DNA of 64,000 nt from Streptomyces bottropensis ATCC 25435 (GTDB lineage Bacteria; Actinomycetota; Actinomycetes; Streptomycetales; Streptomycetaceae). Numbering within the stretch: the first letter of the stretch is position 1; each line of letters opens with the position of its first letter. The notes under the pieces are model-generated. The model was given only the letters and a program-made list of their open reading frames with translations. It had not been told where the DNA came from and searched no databases. A program made the position numbers and the translations under genes. The stretch spans positions 3,106,265 to 3,170,264 of the forward strand of contig NZ_KB911581.1 in assembly GCF_000383595.1 (NCBI RefSeq), given 5' to 3'. This document shows, in pieces, positions 15,064 through 23,757 of the stretch.

Positions 15064-15896
15064 TTGACGGCTCCCAGGGAGAGGCCCTGGACGAGTTTGT
15101 CCTGGGCGGCGAACCCCGCGGCGAGCACCGGCAGGGAGATCACGAGCGACGCGGCGCACACCTTGGCCAGGAACAGGCCCTGGCTGGTGATGAAGCCGGT
15201 CAGGAAGACGGGGGCGGTCTCCGCCACCACACCGGTCAGCACCCTCGCGAACAGCAGTTCGTTCCAGCTGAAGATGAAGCAGATCAGGGCCGTGGCGGCG
15301 ATGCCGGGGGCCGCGATCGGCGCCACCACGCGGGCCAGCACGGTCGGCAGCCGGGCGCCGTCCAGGTGCGCGGCCTCGATGACCGCCACCGGGACCTCCG
15401 CCAGGAAGGACTGCATCATCCACACGGCGATCGGCAGGTTCATGGAGGTGTAGAGGAGGACGAGCAGCCAGATGTTGTCCAGCAGGCCCGTGTTCTTCGC
15501 GAAGAGGTAGAGGGGGAGCAGGCCCGCCACCACCGGGAGCATCTTCGTCGACAGGAAGAAGAACAGGACGTCCGTCCACTTCTTCACCGGGCGGATCGAC
15601 AGCGCGTACGCCGCCGGGAAGGCCAGGAGGAGGACGAGCAGCGTCGACGCCAGGGACGCCACCGCCGAGTTGACCAGGGCGGGCCAGGGGCTGGCCCCGC
15701 CGTCCACGCCGAAGAACTCCCGGTAGCCGTCGAGGGTCAGGGAGGCCGCCCAGGACGGGGGATTGGTCGCCGCGTCCGGTTCCGAGTGGAGCGACGTCAG
15801 TGCCATCCAGGCGATCGGCAGGAAGAACAGGACCCCCAGCAGCCAGGCCACCAGGCCCAGGCCGAGTCCCTTGCGTCGCACGGCAGTCGACCTCAT
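15060..15896 (-). CDS. ABC sugar/polyol importer permease (MalG type)
   Basis: A protein of 278 residues, six hydrophobic segments, with the binding-protein-dependent permease EAA loop (EAAHLDGARLPTVLARVVAP) in the C-terminal half that contacts the ATPase. It overlaps the dehydrogenase start by 4 bp and the upstream permease stop by 4 bp, so translation is coupled. It is the second membrane subunit of a carbohydrate uptake transporter. As usual in Streptomyces CUT1 systems no ATPase gene is present; a shared MsiK-type ATPase is presumed. Confidence 0.9.
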   Translation of the reverse strand: MRSTAVRRKGLGLGLVAWLLGVLFFLPIAWMALTSLHSEPDAATNPPSWAASLTLDGYREFFGVDGGASPWPALVNSAVASLASTLLVLLLAFPAAYALSIRPVKKWTDVLFFFLSTKMLPVVAGLLPLYLFAKNTGLLDNIWLLVLLYTSMNLPIAVWMMQSFLAEVPVAVIEAAHLDGARLPTVLARVVAPIAAPGIAATALICFIFSWNELLFARVLTGVVAETAPVFLTGFITSQGLFLAKVCAASLVISLPVLAAGFAAQDKLVQGLSLGAVK

Positions 15897-16831
15897 GACC
15901 GGCCCGCCTCCTCACGGAACAGCGACGAGACCACGCGCAGGGCGAACGTCGCGATGATGATCGAGCCGATGACGACCAGGACCCCGGCGGCCGAGGCGAG
16001 GCCGTTCTCGTGGGCCTGGTAGAAGGTCTGGTAGACGGTGTACGGCAGGTTCGCGGTGCCCAGACCGCCCGAGGTGATCGTGAAGACCGCGTCGAAGTTC
16101 TGGACGATGTAGATCGAGCCCAGCAGCGCGCCCAGTTCGAGGTAGCGGCGCAGGTGCGGGAGCGTGAGATGGCGGAAGATCTGCCAGTCGCTCGCGCCGT
16201 CGACCCGGGCCGCCTCGATCTGCTGGTGGTCCCGGGACTGCAGCCCCGCCAGCAGGATCAGCATCATGAACGGCGTCCACTGCCACACCAGGGAGGCCTC
16301 GACCGCGAGCAGCGGAGTGTCCGAGATCCAGTCCGGCTGCGGGCCGCCGACATAGTGCAACAGGCCGTTGAACAGGCCGTACTCGGGGTTGTAGAGGACG
16401 TGCTTCCACAACAGGGCGGCCGCCACCGGGACCACCAGGAAGGGGGCGATGAGGAGGGTGCGTACGATGCCCCGGCCCCGGAACCTGCGGTCCAGGAGCA
16501 GCGCCAGCAGCAGGCCGAGGACGAGGCTGGCGAGGACCACGGCGACCGTCAGCAGGATGGTCGTCCACACCGAGCGGCGCAGGTCGGGGTCGGTGAGCAC
16601 CTCGCCGTAGTTGGCGAAGCCGGCGAAGCCGCGGGCGTCCGGGTAGAGGGAGTTCCAGTCGAGGAAGGAGATCACCAGCGTGGCCACGAACGGGAGCTGG
16701 GTCACGGTGATCATGAAGATCAGGGCGGGCAGGAGCGGGGCGCGGGTGGCCCAGGCGCGCAGCCGGGTGTTCGGCGGGCTCTGGGTGCGTACGGGGGTCG
16801 CCGCCCTCGGCGCTGTCGTGGTCGCGGTCAT
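15893..16831 (-). CDS. ABC sugar/polyol importer permease (MalF type)
   Basis: A protein of 312 residues. The start at 16831 (MTATTTAPRAATPVRTQSPP) overlaps the binding-protein stop by 4 bp. Hydrophobic segments begin at about residue 33. The EAA motif IEAARVDGASDWQIFRHLTLP precedes the final helices. It pairs with the MalG-type permease downstream and the lipoprotein upstream to form one importer. Cytoplasmic membrane. Confidence 0.9.
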   Translation of the reverse strand: MTATTTAPRAATPVRTQSPPNTRLRAWATRAPLLPALIFMITVTQLPFVATLVISFLDWNSLYPDARGFAGFANYGEVLTDPDLRRSVWTTILLTVAVVLASLVLGLLLALLLDRRFRGRGIVRTLLIAPFLVVPVAAALLWKHVLYNPEYGLFNGLLHYVGGPQPDWISDTPLLAVEASLVWQWTPFMMLILLAGLQSRDHQQIEAARVDGASDWQIFRHLTLPHLRRYLELGALLGSIYIVQNFDAVFTITSGGLGTANLPYTVYQTFYQAHENGLASAAGVLVVIGSIIIATFALRVVSSLFREEAGRS

Positions 16832-18195
16832 CGTCCCTCGTACTCCTCGGAGATCTGCTCGGCGAGCGCCTGTGCCTTCCTCAGGGCCGTCGCGACGGAC
16901 TGGCGTCCGGCGATGGCCGCGCTGATCTCCAGGGACACCTTGGTGCCGAGGTCGGTGAACTCGGGGATGCCGACGAACTGGATGCCCGGCGCGGGACGCG
17001 GCTGCACCCCGGGGTCGGTGGGCCGGGCGCCCTCGATGGCCTCGCGGGTCATCTCCTGGAAGGCGGCGGCCTCTTCGCGGTAGTCCGCGTTCGCGTACGT
17101 CGACTCCCGTTTGCCGGCGGGCACGTTCGACCAGCCGATCTCTTCGCCGACCAGTTCCTCGTACTCCCTGCTCGACGCCCAGGAGACGAACTTCCAGGCC
17201 TTGTCGGGGTTGCGGGAGGCGTGCTGGATGCCCCAGGCCCAGGTGTAGAGCCAGCCCGCGGACTCGGTCCTCTCGACCGGGGCCGGTACGTAGCCGATCT
17301 TCCCCTTCACGGGGGAGTCGTCCGCCTCCAGGGAGCCGGCGGCGGACGTGGCGTCGTACCACATGGCGACCTTGCCCTGGGTCATGTTGTTGAGGCATTC
17401 GGCGAAGCCGGCCTGGGCGGCGCCCGACTCGCCGTGCTCACGCACGAGGTCCACGTAGAACCTGGTCGCCCGTTCGAACTCGGGGGAGTCCAGCCGTGCT
17501 TTCCAGTCCTTGTCGAACCAGGTGCCGCCGAAGGTGTTCACGACCGTCGTCAGGGGTGCCATCACCTCGCCCCAGCCGGGCAGGCCGCGCAGGCAGATGC
17601 CCTTCATGCCCTCCTCGGCCCCGTCCGCCTTCGCGGCGAGGCCGGCGACCTGCCGCCAGGTGGGGTGCTCGGGCATGGTGAGGCCCCGCTCGGCGAAGAC
17701 GTCCTTGCGGTACATCAGGAAGGACGACTCGCCGTAGAAGGGCTGCCCGTAGAGCTTGCCGTCGTCGCCGGTCAGGGACTGGCGCATGGGTTCGAGAATG
17801 TCCTGCTGGTCGAAGCCCGGGTCCTTCGCGACGTGACGGTCCAGCTCCTCCAGCCAGCCGTTGCGGGCGTAGATCGGTATCTCGTAGTTGCTGAGGGTGG
17901 CCACGTCGTACTGGCCCGCCTGGTTGGCGAAGTCCTGGCTGATCTTGTCGCGGACGTCGTTCTCCGGCAGCACGGTGAAGTTCACCTCGATGCCGGTCTC
18001 CTTGGTGAAGTGCGCGGCCGTGAGCTTCTGCAGTTCCTGCATCTGGGGGTTGTTGACCATCAGCACGTTGATGGCGTCGCCGCCGGATCCCGCCCCGCCC
18101 GCTCCGGTCCAGCAGCCGGAGAGAAGCGGGGCGAGCAGCGTCCCTGCGGCGACCGCGGCGAGTGCGCGCGGCCTCCGTCGGCTCGGGATTCGCAT
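16828..18195 (-). CDS. Extracellular solute-binding lipoprotein (sugar/polyol)
   Basis: A protein of 455 residues with a lipoprotein signal peptide (LLSGC, lipidated Cys at 28). The mature part has the two-lobe binding-protein fold: INVLMVNNPQMQELQKL at the start of lobe 1, YGQPFYGESSFLMYRKDVF at the hinge, and AWGIQHASRNPDKAWKFVSW near the C-terminus. It belongs to cluster-1 carbohydrate binding proteins, the branch often serving sorbitol/mannitol systems. It is first gene of the operon with two permeases and a dehydrogenase, and the DeoR-type regulator lies 95 bp upstream in the same direction. Confidence 0.9.
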   Translation of the reverse strand: MRIPSRRRPRALAAVAAGTLLAPLLSGCWTGAGGAGSGGDAINVLMVNNPQMQELQKLTAAHFTKETGIEVNFTVLPENDVRDKISQDFANQAGQYDVATLSNYEIPIYARNGWLEELDRHVAKDPGFDQQDILEPMRQSLTGDDGKLYGQPFYGESSFLMYRKDVFAERGLTMPEHPTWRQVAGLAAKADGAEEGMKGICLRGLPGWGEVMAPLTTVVNTFGGTWFDKDWKARLDSPEFERATRFYVDLVREHGESGAAQAGFAECLNNMTQGKVAMWYDATSAAGSLEADDSPVKGKIGYVPAPVERTESAGWLYTWAWGIQHASRNPDKAWKFVSWASSREYEELVGEEIGWSNVPAGKRESTYANADYREEAAAFQEMTREAIEGARPTDPGVQPRPAPGIQFVGIPEFTDLGTKVSLEISAAIAGRQSVATALRKAQALAEQISEEYEGR

Positions 18196-18290
18196 GGATC
18201 GCTCCTGGACGTATGGGGGATAGCGGGAGATAAGGGGTGGAGCAGGGCGCGGAGGGGGTACGGAAGGGGTCGGTGGGGTGGGTGGGGTGG

Positions 18291-19061
18291 TCAGACTCGG
18301 GTGACCTGGGGGCCCAGCAGCGAGTAGCGGTGGGCCTCCGAGGCCGGGAGCAGGGTGCTCGTGACGATCGCGTCCAGGTCGCCCACCCCGGCAAACCGGC
18401 AGAAACTGGCCGCGCCGAACTTGGTGTGGACGCCCGCGAAGACCGTGCGCCGGGAGGCGCGGATCGCCTGGGCCTTGACCTCGCTGACGGCCGGGTCGGG
18501 GGTGGTGAGGCCGTGGTCGCGGGTGATGCCGTTGGCGCCGATGTACGCCAGGTCGATGACGAAGCCGGCCAGCATCTTCGTCGTCCAGTGGTCGACGGTG
18601 GCGAGGGTGCCGGGGCGCACCCGGCCGCCGAGCAGCAGCACGGTGGTGTTGCCGGCCTCCGCGAGCGCCCCGGCGGTGGCGAGGGACGCGGTGACCACGG
18701 TCAGCGGCCGGTCCCGGGGCAGCGCCTCGGCGATGAGCTGCGGGGTGAAGCCCTCGTCGACGAAGACCGTCTCCGCGTCGCCCAGCAACTCGGCCGCCGC
18801 GGTGGCGATCCGGCGTTTCTCGGGCACATGGCTGGTGGCGCGGAAGGCGAGCGTCGTCTCGAACCCGGCGCTCTCCACGGGGTACGCCCCGCCGTGTGTG
18901 CGGCGGACCAGGCCGTGGTCCTCCAGGGCGCGCAGATCACGCCGTACGGTCTCCTTGGCCACACCCAGCGCGACGGCGAGTTCACCGACGTCGACCGCGC
19001 CCGTGCGGCGGGCGGCCCGGACGATCTCGCGTTGCCTTTCCTCCGCGCTCATGGCCGACAC
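18291..19061 (-). CDS. DeoR-family transcriptional regulator of the polyol cluster
   Basis: A protein of 256 residues. Residues about 8-60 are a DeoR HTH (VAKETVRRDLRALEDHGLVRRTHGGA, with the family's RRTHGG wing). Residues about 75-250 are the sugar-phosphate-binding DeoRC domain, with VFVDEGFT, VVTASLATA, LLGGRV and IGANGI. Members are usually repressors released by a phosphorylated sugar. It heads the cluster containing the polyol importer and dehydrogenase and probably controls it. Start codons at 19061 and 19052 are both possible. Confidence 0.9.
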   Translation of the reverse strand: MSAMSAEERQREIVRAARRTGAVDVGELAVALGVAKETVRRDLRALEDHGLVRRTHGGAYPVESAGFETTLAFRATSHVPEKRRIATAAAELLGDAETVFVDEGFTPQLIAEALPRDRPLTVVTASLATAGALAEAGNTTVLLLGGRVRPGTLATVDHWTTKMLAGFVIDLAYIGANGITRDHGLTTPDPAVSEVKAQAIRASRRTVFAGVHTKFGAASFCRFAGVGDLDAIVTSTLLPASEAHRYSLLGPQVTRV

Positions 19062-19254
19062 CCGCTCTCCCTCGCCGTAGTGCTGCCCGTTCGGGCCCGG
19101 TGCGGGCCCTGGGGGAAGTTCTACAGCCGGTGCGCGGCGCCGACCAGGCCTGTTGCGCGACCGATGCTGCCCGTCCCTGACCGTTTGACGGCACCTCGGC
19201 CCGTCACGGACCTGGGGCGGGCGTGGGATCGGGCACCGGGCGTGCCCGCATGGG

Positions 19255-19289
19255 GGAGCGGGCGGGCCCGTTCGGTGCCCGCCCGCTCC
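19255..19289. terminator. Hairpin downstream of uronate dehydrogenase
   Basis: A perfect 13-bp stem (19255-19267 with 19277-19289) with a nine-base loop lies in the 294-bp gap between the DeoR and uronate dehydrogenase genes, just past the latter's stop. There is no U-tract on either strand. The rest of the gap shows no gene and must hold the DeoR promoter. Confidence 0.5.
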
Positions 19290-19355
19290 TTCCGCACGGC
19301 GTACGGCCCTCGTTTCCCGTACGGCGCGCGAACTCCTGGGTCCGCGCCGGTGTGG

Positions 19356-20165
19356 TCAGTACGGCCAGATCGGCGGGTCGCTGACGAAGTGGCCGCCGAG
19401 GTGGGCGTGGGCCACGTTCTCGGGGTCCAGTTCGCCCTGCTCGGCGATCAGCTTCTCGGCGTACGGCTCGGAGTCGTCCCTCGGCTCGTAGCCGAGATCG
19501 CGGGCGGTGGACAGGTCCCACCACAGGCGGGTGTTGGCGGAGGAGCCGTAGACGACGGTGTGGCCGACGTGCTCGGCGGTCAGGGCCGCGTGGAAGAGGC
19601 GGGCGCCGTCGGCCGGGCTCATCCACAGCGAGAGCATCCGGACGCTGGTGGGCTCGGGGAAGCAGGAGCCGATGCGCACGGAGACCGTCTCCAGGCCGTA
19701 CTTGTCCCAGTACAGCTGCGCCAGGTCCTCGCCGAAGGACTTGGACAGGCCGTAGAAGGTGTCGGGGCGGTGCGGGGTGTCGATGGGGATCAGCGGGTCC
19801 TCGCCCAGCGGGCGGGGGGTGAAGCCCACCGCGTGGTTGGAGGACGCGAAGACGATACGGGGCACACCCTCCGCGCGGGCGGCCTCGTACAGGTTGTACG
19901 TCCCCTCGATGTTCGCCTTCAGGATCTTCTCGAAGGAGGCTTCCAGGGAGATGCCCGCGAGGTGGATGATCGCGTCGACGCCCCGGACGGCCTCGCGCAG
20001 GGCGTCCTTGTCGGCGAGGTCGGCCGTGATCGCGTCCGGCGCGCCCTCGACGGGGAGCAGGTCCATCAGGCGAAGCTCGTAGCCGTGGGCCGGGAGCAGG
20101 TCCCGCATCAGGGTGCCGAGCCCACCGGCGGCGCCGGTGAGCAGAACGGTCCGGGGAGCGGGCAT
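19356..20165 (-). CDS. udh: NAD-dependent uronate dehydrogenase
   Basis: A protein of 269 residues, the family's usual length. The ATG at 20165 has an AAGGAGA site; an upstream in-frame ATG does not. It is a short-chain-type Rossmann enzyme with G11-x-x-G14-x-x-G17, FASSNHAVG (catalytic Ser), Y138-x-x-x-K142 (YGLSK) and VRIGSCFPEPTSVRMLS, the segment distinguishing uronate dehydrogenases. It oxidises D-galacturonate or D-glucuronate at C1 to the aldaro-lactone, the first step of the oxidative uronate pathway. It is divergent from kdgD, which acts two steps later, and complements the pectinases of the window. Confidence 0.88.
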   Translation of the reverse strand: MPAPRTVLLTGAAGGLGTLMRDLLPAHGYELRLMDLLPVEGAPDAITADLADKDALREAVRGVDAIIHLAGISLEASFEKILKANIEGTYNLYEAARAEGVPRIVFASSNHAVGFTPRPLGEDPLIPIDTPHRPDTFYGLSKSFGEDLAQLYWDKYGLETVSVRIGSCFPEPTSVRMLSLWMSPADGARLFHAALTAEHVGHTVVYGSSANTRLWWDLSTARDLGYEPRDDSEPYAEKLIAEQGELDPENVAHAHLGGHFVSDPPIWPY

Positions 20166-20226
20166 CCGGGGATCTCCTTGCATCGCCAGCCGTGCACATG
20201 GGCGTCCGACATTCACATTCATGGAC

Positions 20227-20255
20227 ACGCTAGGGAGTGCGGTCCCGTGCGTCAA
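20227..20255 (-). promoter_or_regulatory. Promoter of uronate dehydrogenase
   Basis: On the minus strand TTGACG (20255-20250) and TAGCGT (20232-20227) are separated by exactly 17 bp, a near-consensus housekeeping promoter. Transcription would start near 20220, about 55 bases before the start codon at 20165. Confidence 0.75.
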
Positions 20256-20303
20256 GTGGGGCGCGGAGGCGCGAAATCGCTGGTGCGGCGCGGGTTGTCC
20301 GGC

Positions 20304-20333
20304 TTGACCGCCCGCGAGGAGGCGCCTTAGCGT
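20304..20333 (+). promoter_or_regulatory. Promoter of kdgD
   Basis: TTGACC (20304-20309) and TAGCGT (20328-20333) are separated by 18 bp, with the same -10 as the divergent udh promoter. The predicted start, near 20340, lies immediately upstream of the CACTGATCAGTG palindrome. Confidence 0.7.
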
Positions 20334-20354
20334 GCTGTTGTTCAGAAATGTAAA

Positions 20355-20366
20355 CACTGATCAGTG
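20355..20366. promoter_or_regulatory. 12-bp palindrome, candidate operator for kdgD
   Basis: CACTGATCAGTG is a perfect palindrome 20 bases upstream of the kdgD GTG and just downstream of its promoter, where a bound repressor would block transcription. An imperfect TGTTCAGAAATGTAAACA lies immediately before it. The cognate regulator is not identified. Confidence 0.5.
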
Positions 20367-20385
20367 ACCTGGACTGGGAGAGCCC

Positions 20386-21360
20386 GTGGACTTGGGACAG
20401 CCCGTGACGTCAGCCCCGCTCGCCGCCCGGCTCAGGGTCCCCAGCGGACCGCTGTTCTTCCCCGTCACGGCCTACGGCCCGGACGGCGCGGTCGATCCGG
20501 ACGTCTATCGCGCGCACGTCCGCCAGGGCGTCGAGGCCGGGGCCGCCGCGGTCTTCGCCTGCTGTGGCACCGGCGAGTTCCACGCGCTCACGCCCGAGGA
20601 GTTCCAGCGCTGCGTACGGGCCGCCGTCGCCGAGACGGCCGGCCGGGTGCCGGTGGTGGCCGGCGTGGGCTACGGCACCGCCCTCGCCGTGCGCTACGCA
20701 CGTCTCGCCGAGGAGGCCGGGGCCGACGGCCTCCTCGCCATGCCGCCCTACCTGGTCGTGGCCGCCCAGGAAGGGCTGCTCCGCCACTACCGGGAACTCG
20801 CCGCGGCGACCTCCCTCCCCGTCGTCGTCTACCAGCGCGACAACGCCGTGTTCACGCCGGAGACGGTGGTCGAACTGGCCCGCACGGAGGGGATCGTCGG
20901 CCTCAAGGACGGCCTCGGCGACCTGGACCTGATGACGCGGATCGTGAGCGCCGTACGCGGCGAGGTCTCCGGCCCCAACGACTTCCTCTACTTCAACGGC
21001 CTGCCGACCGCCGAGCTGACCCAGCCCGCGTACCGGGCCGTCGGGGTCCCCCTGTACTCGTCGGCCGTCTTCTGCTTCGTCCCGGAGATCGCCCTCGCGT
21101 TTCACAGGGCGCTGGCCGCTGGGGACGATGCGATCGTGGAGCGGCTGATCGACGGGTTCTACCGCCCCTTCGTCGAACTCCGCGCCCGGGGACGCGGCTA
21201 TGCGGTGTCACTGGTCAAGGCCGGGGTACGGCTACGGGGACTGGACGTCGGAGAGGTGCGGCCACCCCTGCACGAACCGGCCGAGGAACACGTCAAGCAG
21301 CTGAGCCAGTTGATCGAGCGCGGCCACGCGCTGCTGGAAGAGTGCCAGGAGGACAAGTGA
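20386..21360 (+). CDS. kdgD: 5-dehydro-4-deoxyglucarate dehydratase
   Basis: A protein of 324 residues (GTG start, alternative GTG at 20404). It is a class I aldolase-fold member of the DHDPS superfamily, with GTGEFHALTPEEF as phosphate-loop equivalent, Y149 in VVVYQRDNAV and Schiff-base lysine K174 in GLKDG. It dehydrates and decarboxylates 5-keto-4-deoxyglucarate to alpha-ketoglutarate semialdehyde and carbon dioxide in the cytoplasm. The FFPVTAY and RDNAVF elements distinguish KdgD from DapA. It is divergent from udh, and the next enzyme of the pathway is probably the aldehyde dehydrogenase at 55.5 kb. Confidence 0.92.
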   Translation: MDLGQPVTSAPLAARLRVPSGPLFFPVTAYGPDGAVDPDVYRAHVRQGVEAGAAAVFACCGTGEFHALTPEEFQRCVRAAVAETAGRVPVVAGVGYGTALAVRYARLAEEAGADGLLAMPPYLVVAAQEGLLRHYRELAAATSLPVVVYQRDNAVFTPETVVELARTEGIVGLKDGLGDLDLMTRIVSAVRGEVSGPNDFLYFNGLPTAELTQPAYRAVGVPLYSSAVFCFVPEIALAFHRALAAGDDAIVERLIDGFYRPFVELRARGRGYAVSLVKAGVRLRGLDVGEVRPPLHEPAEEHVKQLSQLIERGHALLEECQEDK

Positions 21361-22523
21361 AGGCGTCGACGTTCGTCTACCCGTGGGACGTCAACGGGGA
21401 TCCGGCCGCCGCCGAACGCATCGCGGGGCTCGGGGTACGGCAGGCGACGCTCGCCTCCGCCTACCACTCCACCCGCGCGCTCACCCCCCGCCACCCCCGG
21501 CAGCGCATCGTCACCGCCGAACACGCGGCCGTGCTGTACCCGCCGGGTGCGCGGTGGGAGGGCCGTACGCTGCGGCCGTACGCGGCAGGGGACTGGGCGT
21601 TCGGCGACGCGTTCGGCGAGGCGGCCACCGCGCTCGCGCACGCCGGACTCGAAGTGCACACCTGGGTGGTCCTGGCGCACAACTCCCGCCTGGGCGCCGA
21701 GCATCCCTCGACCTCCGTGGTCAACGCCTACGGGGACCGGTATCCGTGGGCCCCCTGTGTCGCGCAGCCGGACACCCGGGAGTACCTGGTCGATCTGGCG
21801 GTGGAGGCGGCGGTCCGGCCCGGCGCGCGCGGCACCGAGCTGGAGTCGCTCGGCTGGTACGGCCTCGCCCACCTCCACGCCCACGACAAGACGGGCGGGG
21901 TCGGCCTCGGCGACGCCGGCCAGTACCTGATGTCGCTGTGCTTCTGCGGCACCTGCCGCGACGGGTACGCCGGCGCCGGAGAGGACCCCGACGAGCTGGC
22001 GGCGGCCGTACGCGCGGCGCTGGAACCGCTGTGGCGGGGCGAGACCGTCGACGAGGGCTGGCCGGCGGTGGAGAAACTCCTCGGGACCGAGAAGGCGACG
22101 GCCACGCGGGTGTGGCGCGACGCGACCTCCCGCTCGCTCCAGGAGGAGGCCGTCGGGGCCGTACGGGCCGCCGCGCCCGCCGGGTTCCAGGTGCTGCTGC
22201 ACGCGGACCCGGTGACGTACCACTGCGGGGCGAACCCCGGGGTGGACCCCGAGCACATCCTCGGCGTGGCCGACGGTGTCGTCGTGCCCTGCGCGGGCGG
22301 GCCGGGGCTGCTGCCGGCGTTCGCGAAGGCCGGGGCGGGCGGGGCCGTGCTGGCCGCCAACTTCGGCATCGTGTCGGGCATGGGCGGCAGTCCGGTGACC
22401 CTGGCCGAGGACGCGGGGCGGGCGGTGGAGCTGGGGGCGACCGAACTCCGGCTCTACCACGCGGGGTTGGCCTCGGACCAGGATCTGGCGGCGGTACGGG
22501 AGGCGTTGACGGCGGTGGGGTGA
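21357..22523 (+). CDS. Unrecognised, glycosidase-like TIM-barrel protein co-transcribed with kdgD
   Basis: A protein of 388 residues starting at a GTG that overlaps the kdgD stop, so translation is coupled. There is no signal peptide, so it should be cytoplasmic. Segments such as HTWVVLAHNSRLG, NAYGDRYPWAPC, DTREYLVDLAVEA and LMSLCFCGTCRDGYAG recall the barrel strands of hypothetical glycosyl-hydrolase-like families, in which a Cys-x-x-Cys patch follows the strand-4 acid. I cannot name the family or assign catalytic residues. Its operon position suggests action on a uronide or aldarate-related compound, which is inference only. Confidence 0.7.
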   Translation: MKASTFVYPWDVNGDPAAAERIAGLGVRQATLASAYHSTRALTPRHPRQRIVTAEHAAVLYPPGARWEGRTLRPYAAGDWAFGDAFGEAATALAHAGLEVHTWVVLAHNSRLGAEHPSTSVVNAYGDRYPWAPCVAQPDTREYLVDLAVEAAVRPGARGTELESLGWYGLAHLHAHDKTGGVGLGDAGQYLMSLCFCGTCRDGYAGAGEDPDELAAAVRAALEPLWRGETVDEGWPAVEKLLGTEKATATRVWRDATSRSLQEEAVGAVRAAAPAGFQVLLHADPVTYHCGANPGVDPEHILGVADGVVVPCAGGPGLLPAFAKAGAGGAVLAANFGIVSGMGGSPVTLAEDAGRAVELGATELRLYHAGLASDQDLAAVREALTAVG

Positions 22524-22583
22524 ACCGCCCCGTCCACCCCACCGCGCACGGACCGGCCGCGCCGGGCCGCGCCGGGCGTCGGC

Positions 22584-23042
22584 TCAGCAGGCGATGACGT
22601 ACCAGACCGGGGTCCAGAACACGTCGTTCTTGAGGGGAGCGTCGAGGGAGAACATCCAGGCGCCGTTCACGTCGTAGAAGTTCGCCCGGGTGCCCGGCGT
22701 CTGGTTGTTGTGGAGGGAGCCCCAGCCCACGAGGTCGGGCAGCGTGTACGTCACGCCGCACGTGGTGTAGTCGAATCTGTTGCCGTTGCCGCCCTTGCCG
22801 CACACGTAGTAGTACGCGCAGTTCAGCGGGGCGGCGGCGGCCGAGCCGGACCTGGCCGCCCGGGGCACGACGGCGTTCTTCATCTGGTCCGCCGTCAGCG
22901 ACGGCTGCCGGACCTCCTCGGACGTGCGCACGCCGGTGCCGGCGTCGGCGCCCGCCGTGTGGGCGGCGGCGGGACCGGCCGACCCGACCGTCGAGATCGC
23001 CGCTGCCGCGAACAGGGCCGCGGCCGTCCTGCGCAGTGCCAT
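22584..23042 (-). CDS. Small secreted protein, possible peptidase inhibitor I36 family
   Basis: A protein of 152 residues. The ATG at 23042 follows GGAGGGGA and begins a Sec signal peptide (MALRRTAAALFAAAAI, Ala-x-Ala near residue 28). The mature C-terminal 80 residues contain four cysteines and the sequence NCAYYYVCGKGGNGNRFDYT, followed by Gly/Trp/Asn-rich strands, compatible with a beta-gamma-crystallin-like I36 (SMI-type) inhibitor. A propeptide-like linker (residues about 30-75) separates signal and domain. The C-terminal Cys is the last residue. Inhibitory activity is an inference from the fold. Confidence 0.65.
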   Translation of the reverse strand: MALRRTAAALFAAAAISTVGSAGPAAAHTAGADAGTGVRTSEEVRQPSLTADQMKNAVVPRAARSGSAAAAPLNCAYYYVCGKGGNGNRFDYTTCGVTYTLPDLVGWGSLHNNQTPGTRANFYDVNGAWMFSLDAPLKNDVFWTPVWYVIAC

Positions 23043-23100
23043 GAGAAATCCCCTCCCGATGCCACCAACTCCCGCTCGGCACGCGGAAGTCGGCGGTTCC

Positions 23101-23736
23101 TCACTCTCGGGCACCGGGGTCCGGCAGGCAACCCGTCACGCGGTAGGTCACGTGGGTCACGAGGCTCGTCGGACGTGCGGACAGCTGTTCCAGTCGCAGG
23201 GGCGGGACGCCCTCGAAGAGACGGGTGCCGGAGCCGAGGGTGAAGGGGGCGATGTGCAGGCGCAGTTCGTCGATCAGCCCGGCGCAGAGGTACTGGTTGA
23301 CGGTCGTCGCGCCGCCGAGGACGGTGACATCGCCGTCACCGGCCGCCGCGCGGGCCTGTGCCAGTGCGGCGGCGATACCGTCCGTGACGAAGTGGTACGT
23401 GGTGCCCCCGTCCATCGGCCGGGGCTCACGCGCGTGGTGGGTGAGCACGAACACCGGTGCGTGGAACGGCGGATCGTCACCCCACCAGCCGTTCCACGGG
23501 CGGTCCCACGCGCCGCGCACCGGGCCGAACATGTTGCGCCCCATGACGAAGGCCCCGGCCGTGCTCAGCCGGTCGATCTCTTCCCGGTTCTCGTCGGGAG
23601 TCTCGAACATCCAGGCGTGCAGCAAGGCGCCCGAACCGTCACCGCCGTCGTCGCCGAACGGGCGTTCCTCCGTCTGGTCGAGCCCGGCCGCGTAACCGTC
23701 GACCGAGACCGTGATGTCGCAGATCACTGTGCTCAT
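23101..23736 (-). CDS. Dihydrofolate-reductase-fold (RibD C-terminal domain) protein
   Basis: A protein of 211 residues. It begins MSTVICDITVSVDGYAAG, the first strand and loop of RibD_C reductases, then GAFVMGRNMFG (pyrophosphate-binding segment) and DGDVTVLGGATTVNQYL (NADPH-binding Gly-Gly), ending with the ELRLHIAPFTLGSGTRLFE hairpin. Such free-standing actinobacterial homologues are NADPH-dependent reductases of unknown substrate rather than folate or riboflavin enzymes. It is close to the MFS gene upstream in the same direction. Confidence 0.88.
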   Translation of the reverse strand: MSTVICDITVSVDGYAAGLDQTEERPFGDDGGDGSGALLHAWMFETPDENREEIDRLSTAGAFVMGRNMFGPVRGAWDRPWNGWWGDDPPFHAPVFVLTHHAREPRPMDGGTTYHFVTDGIAAALAQARAAAGDGDVTVLGGATTVNQYLCAGLIDELRLHIAPFTLGSGTRLFEGVPPLRLEQLSARPTSLVTHVTYRVTGCLPDPGARE

Positions 23737-23757
23737 GCGTCCAGCGTCCCGTACGGG

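Noticed and set aside
20364-21356. Frame upstream of the 388-residue protein suggesting a 719-residue fusion
   Set aside because: The extra part is the out-of-frame reading of kdgD; the GTG at 21357 overlapping the kdgD stop is the natural start.
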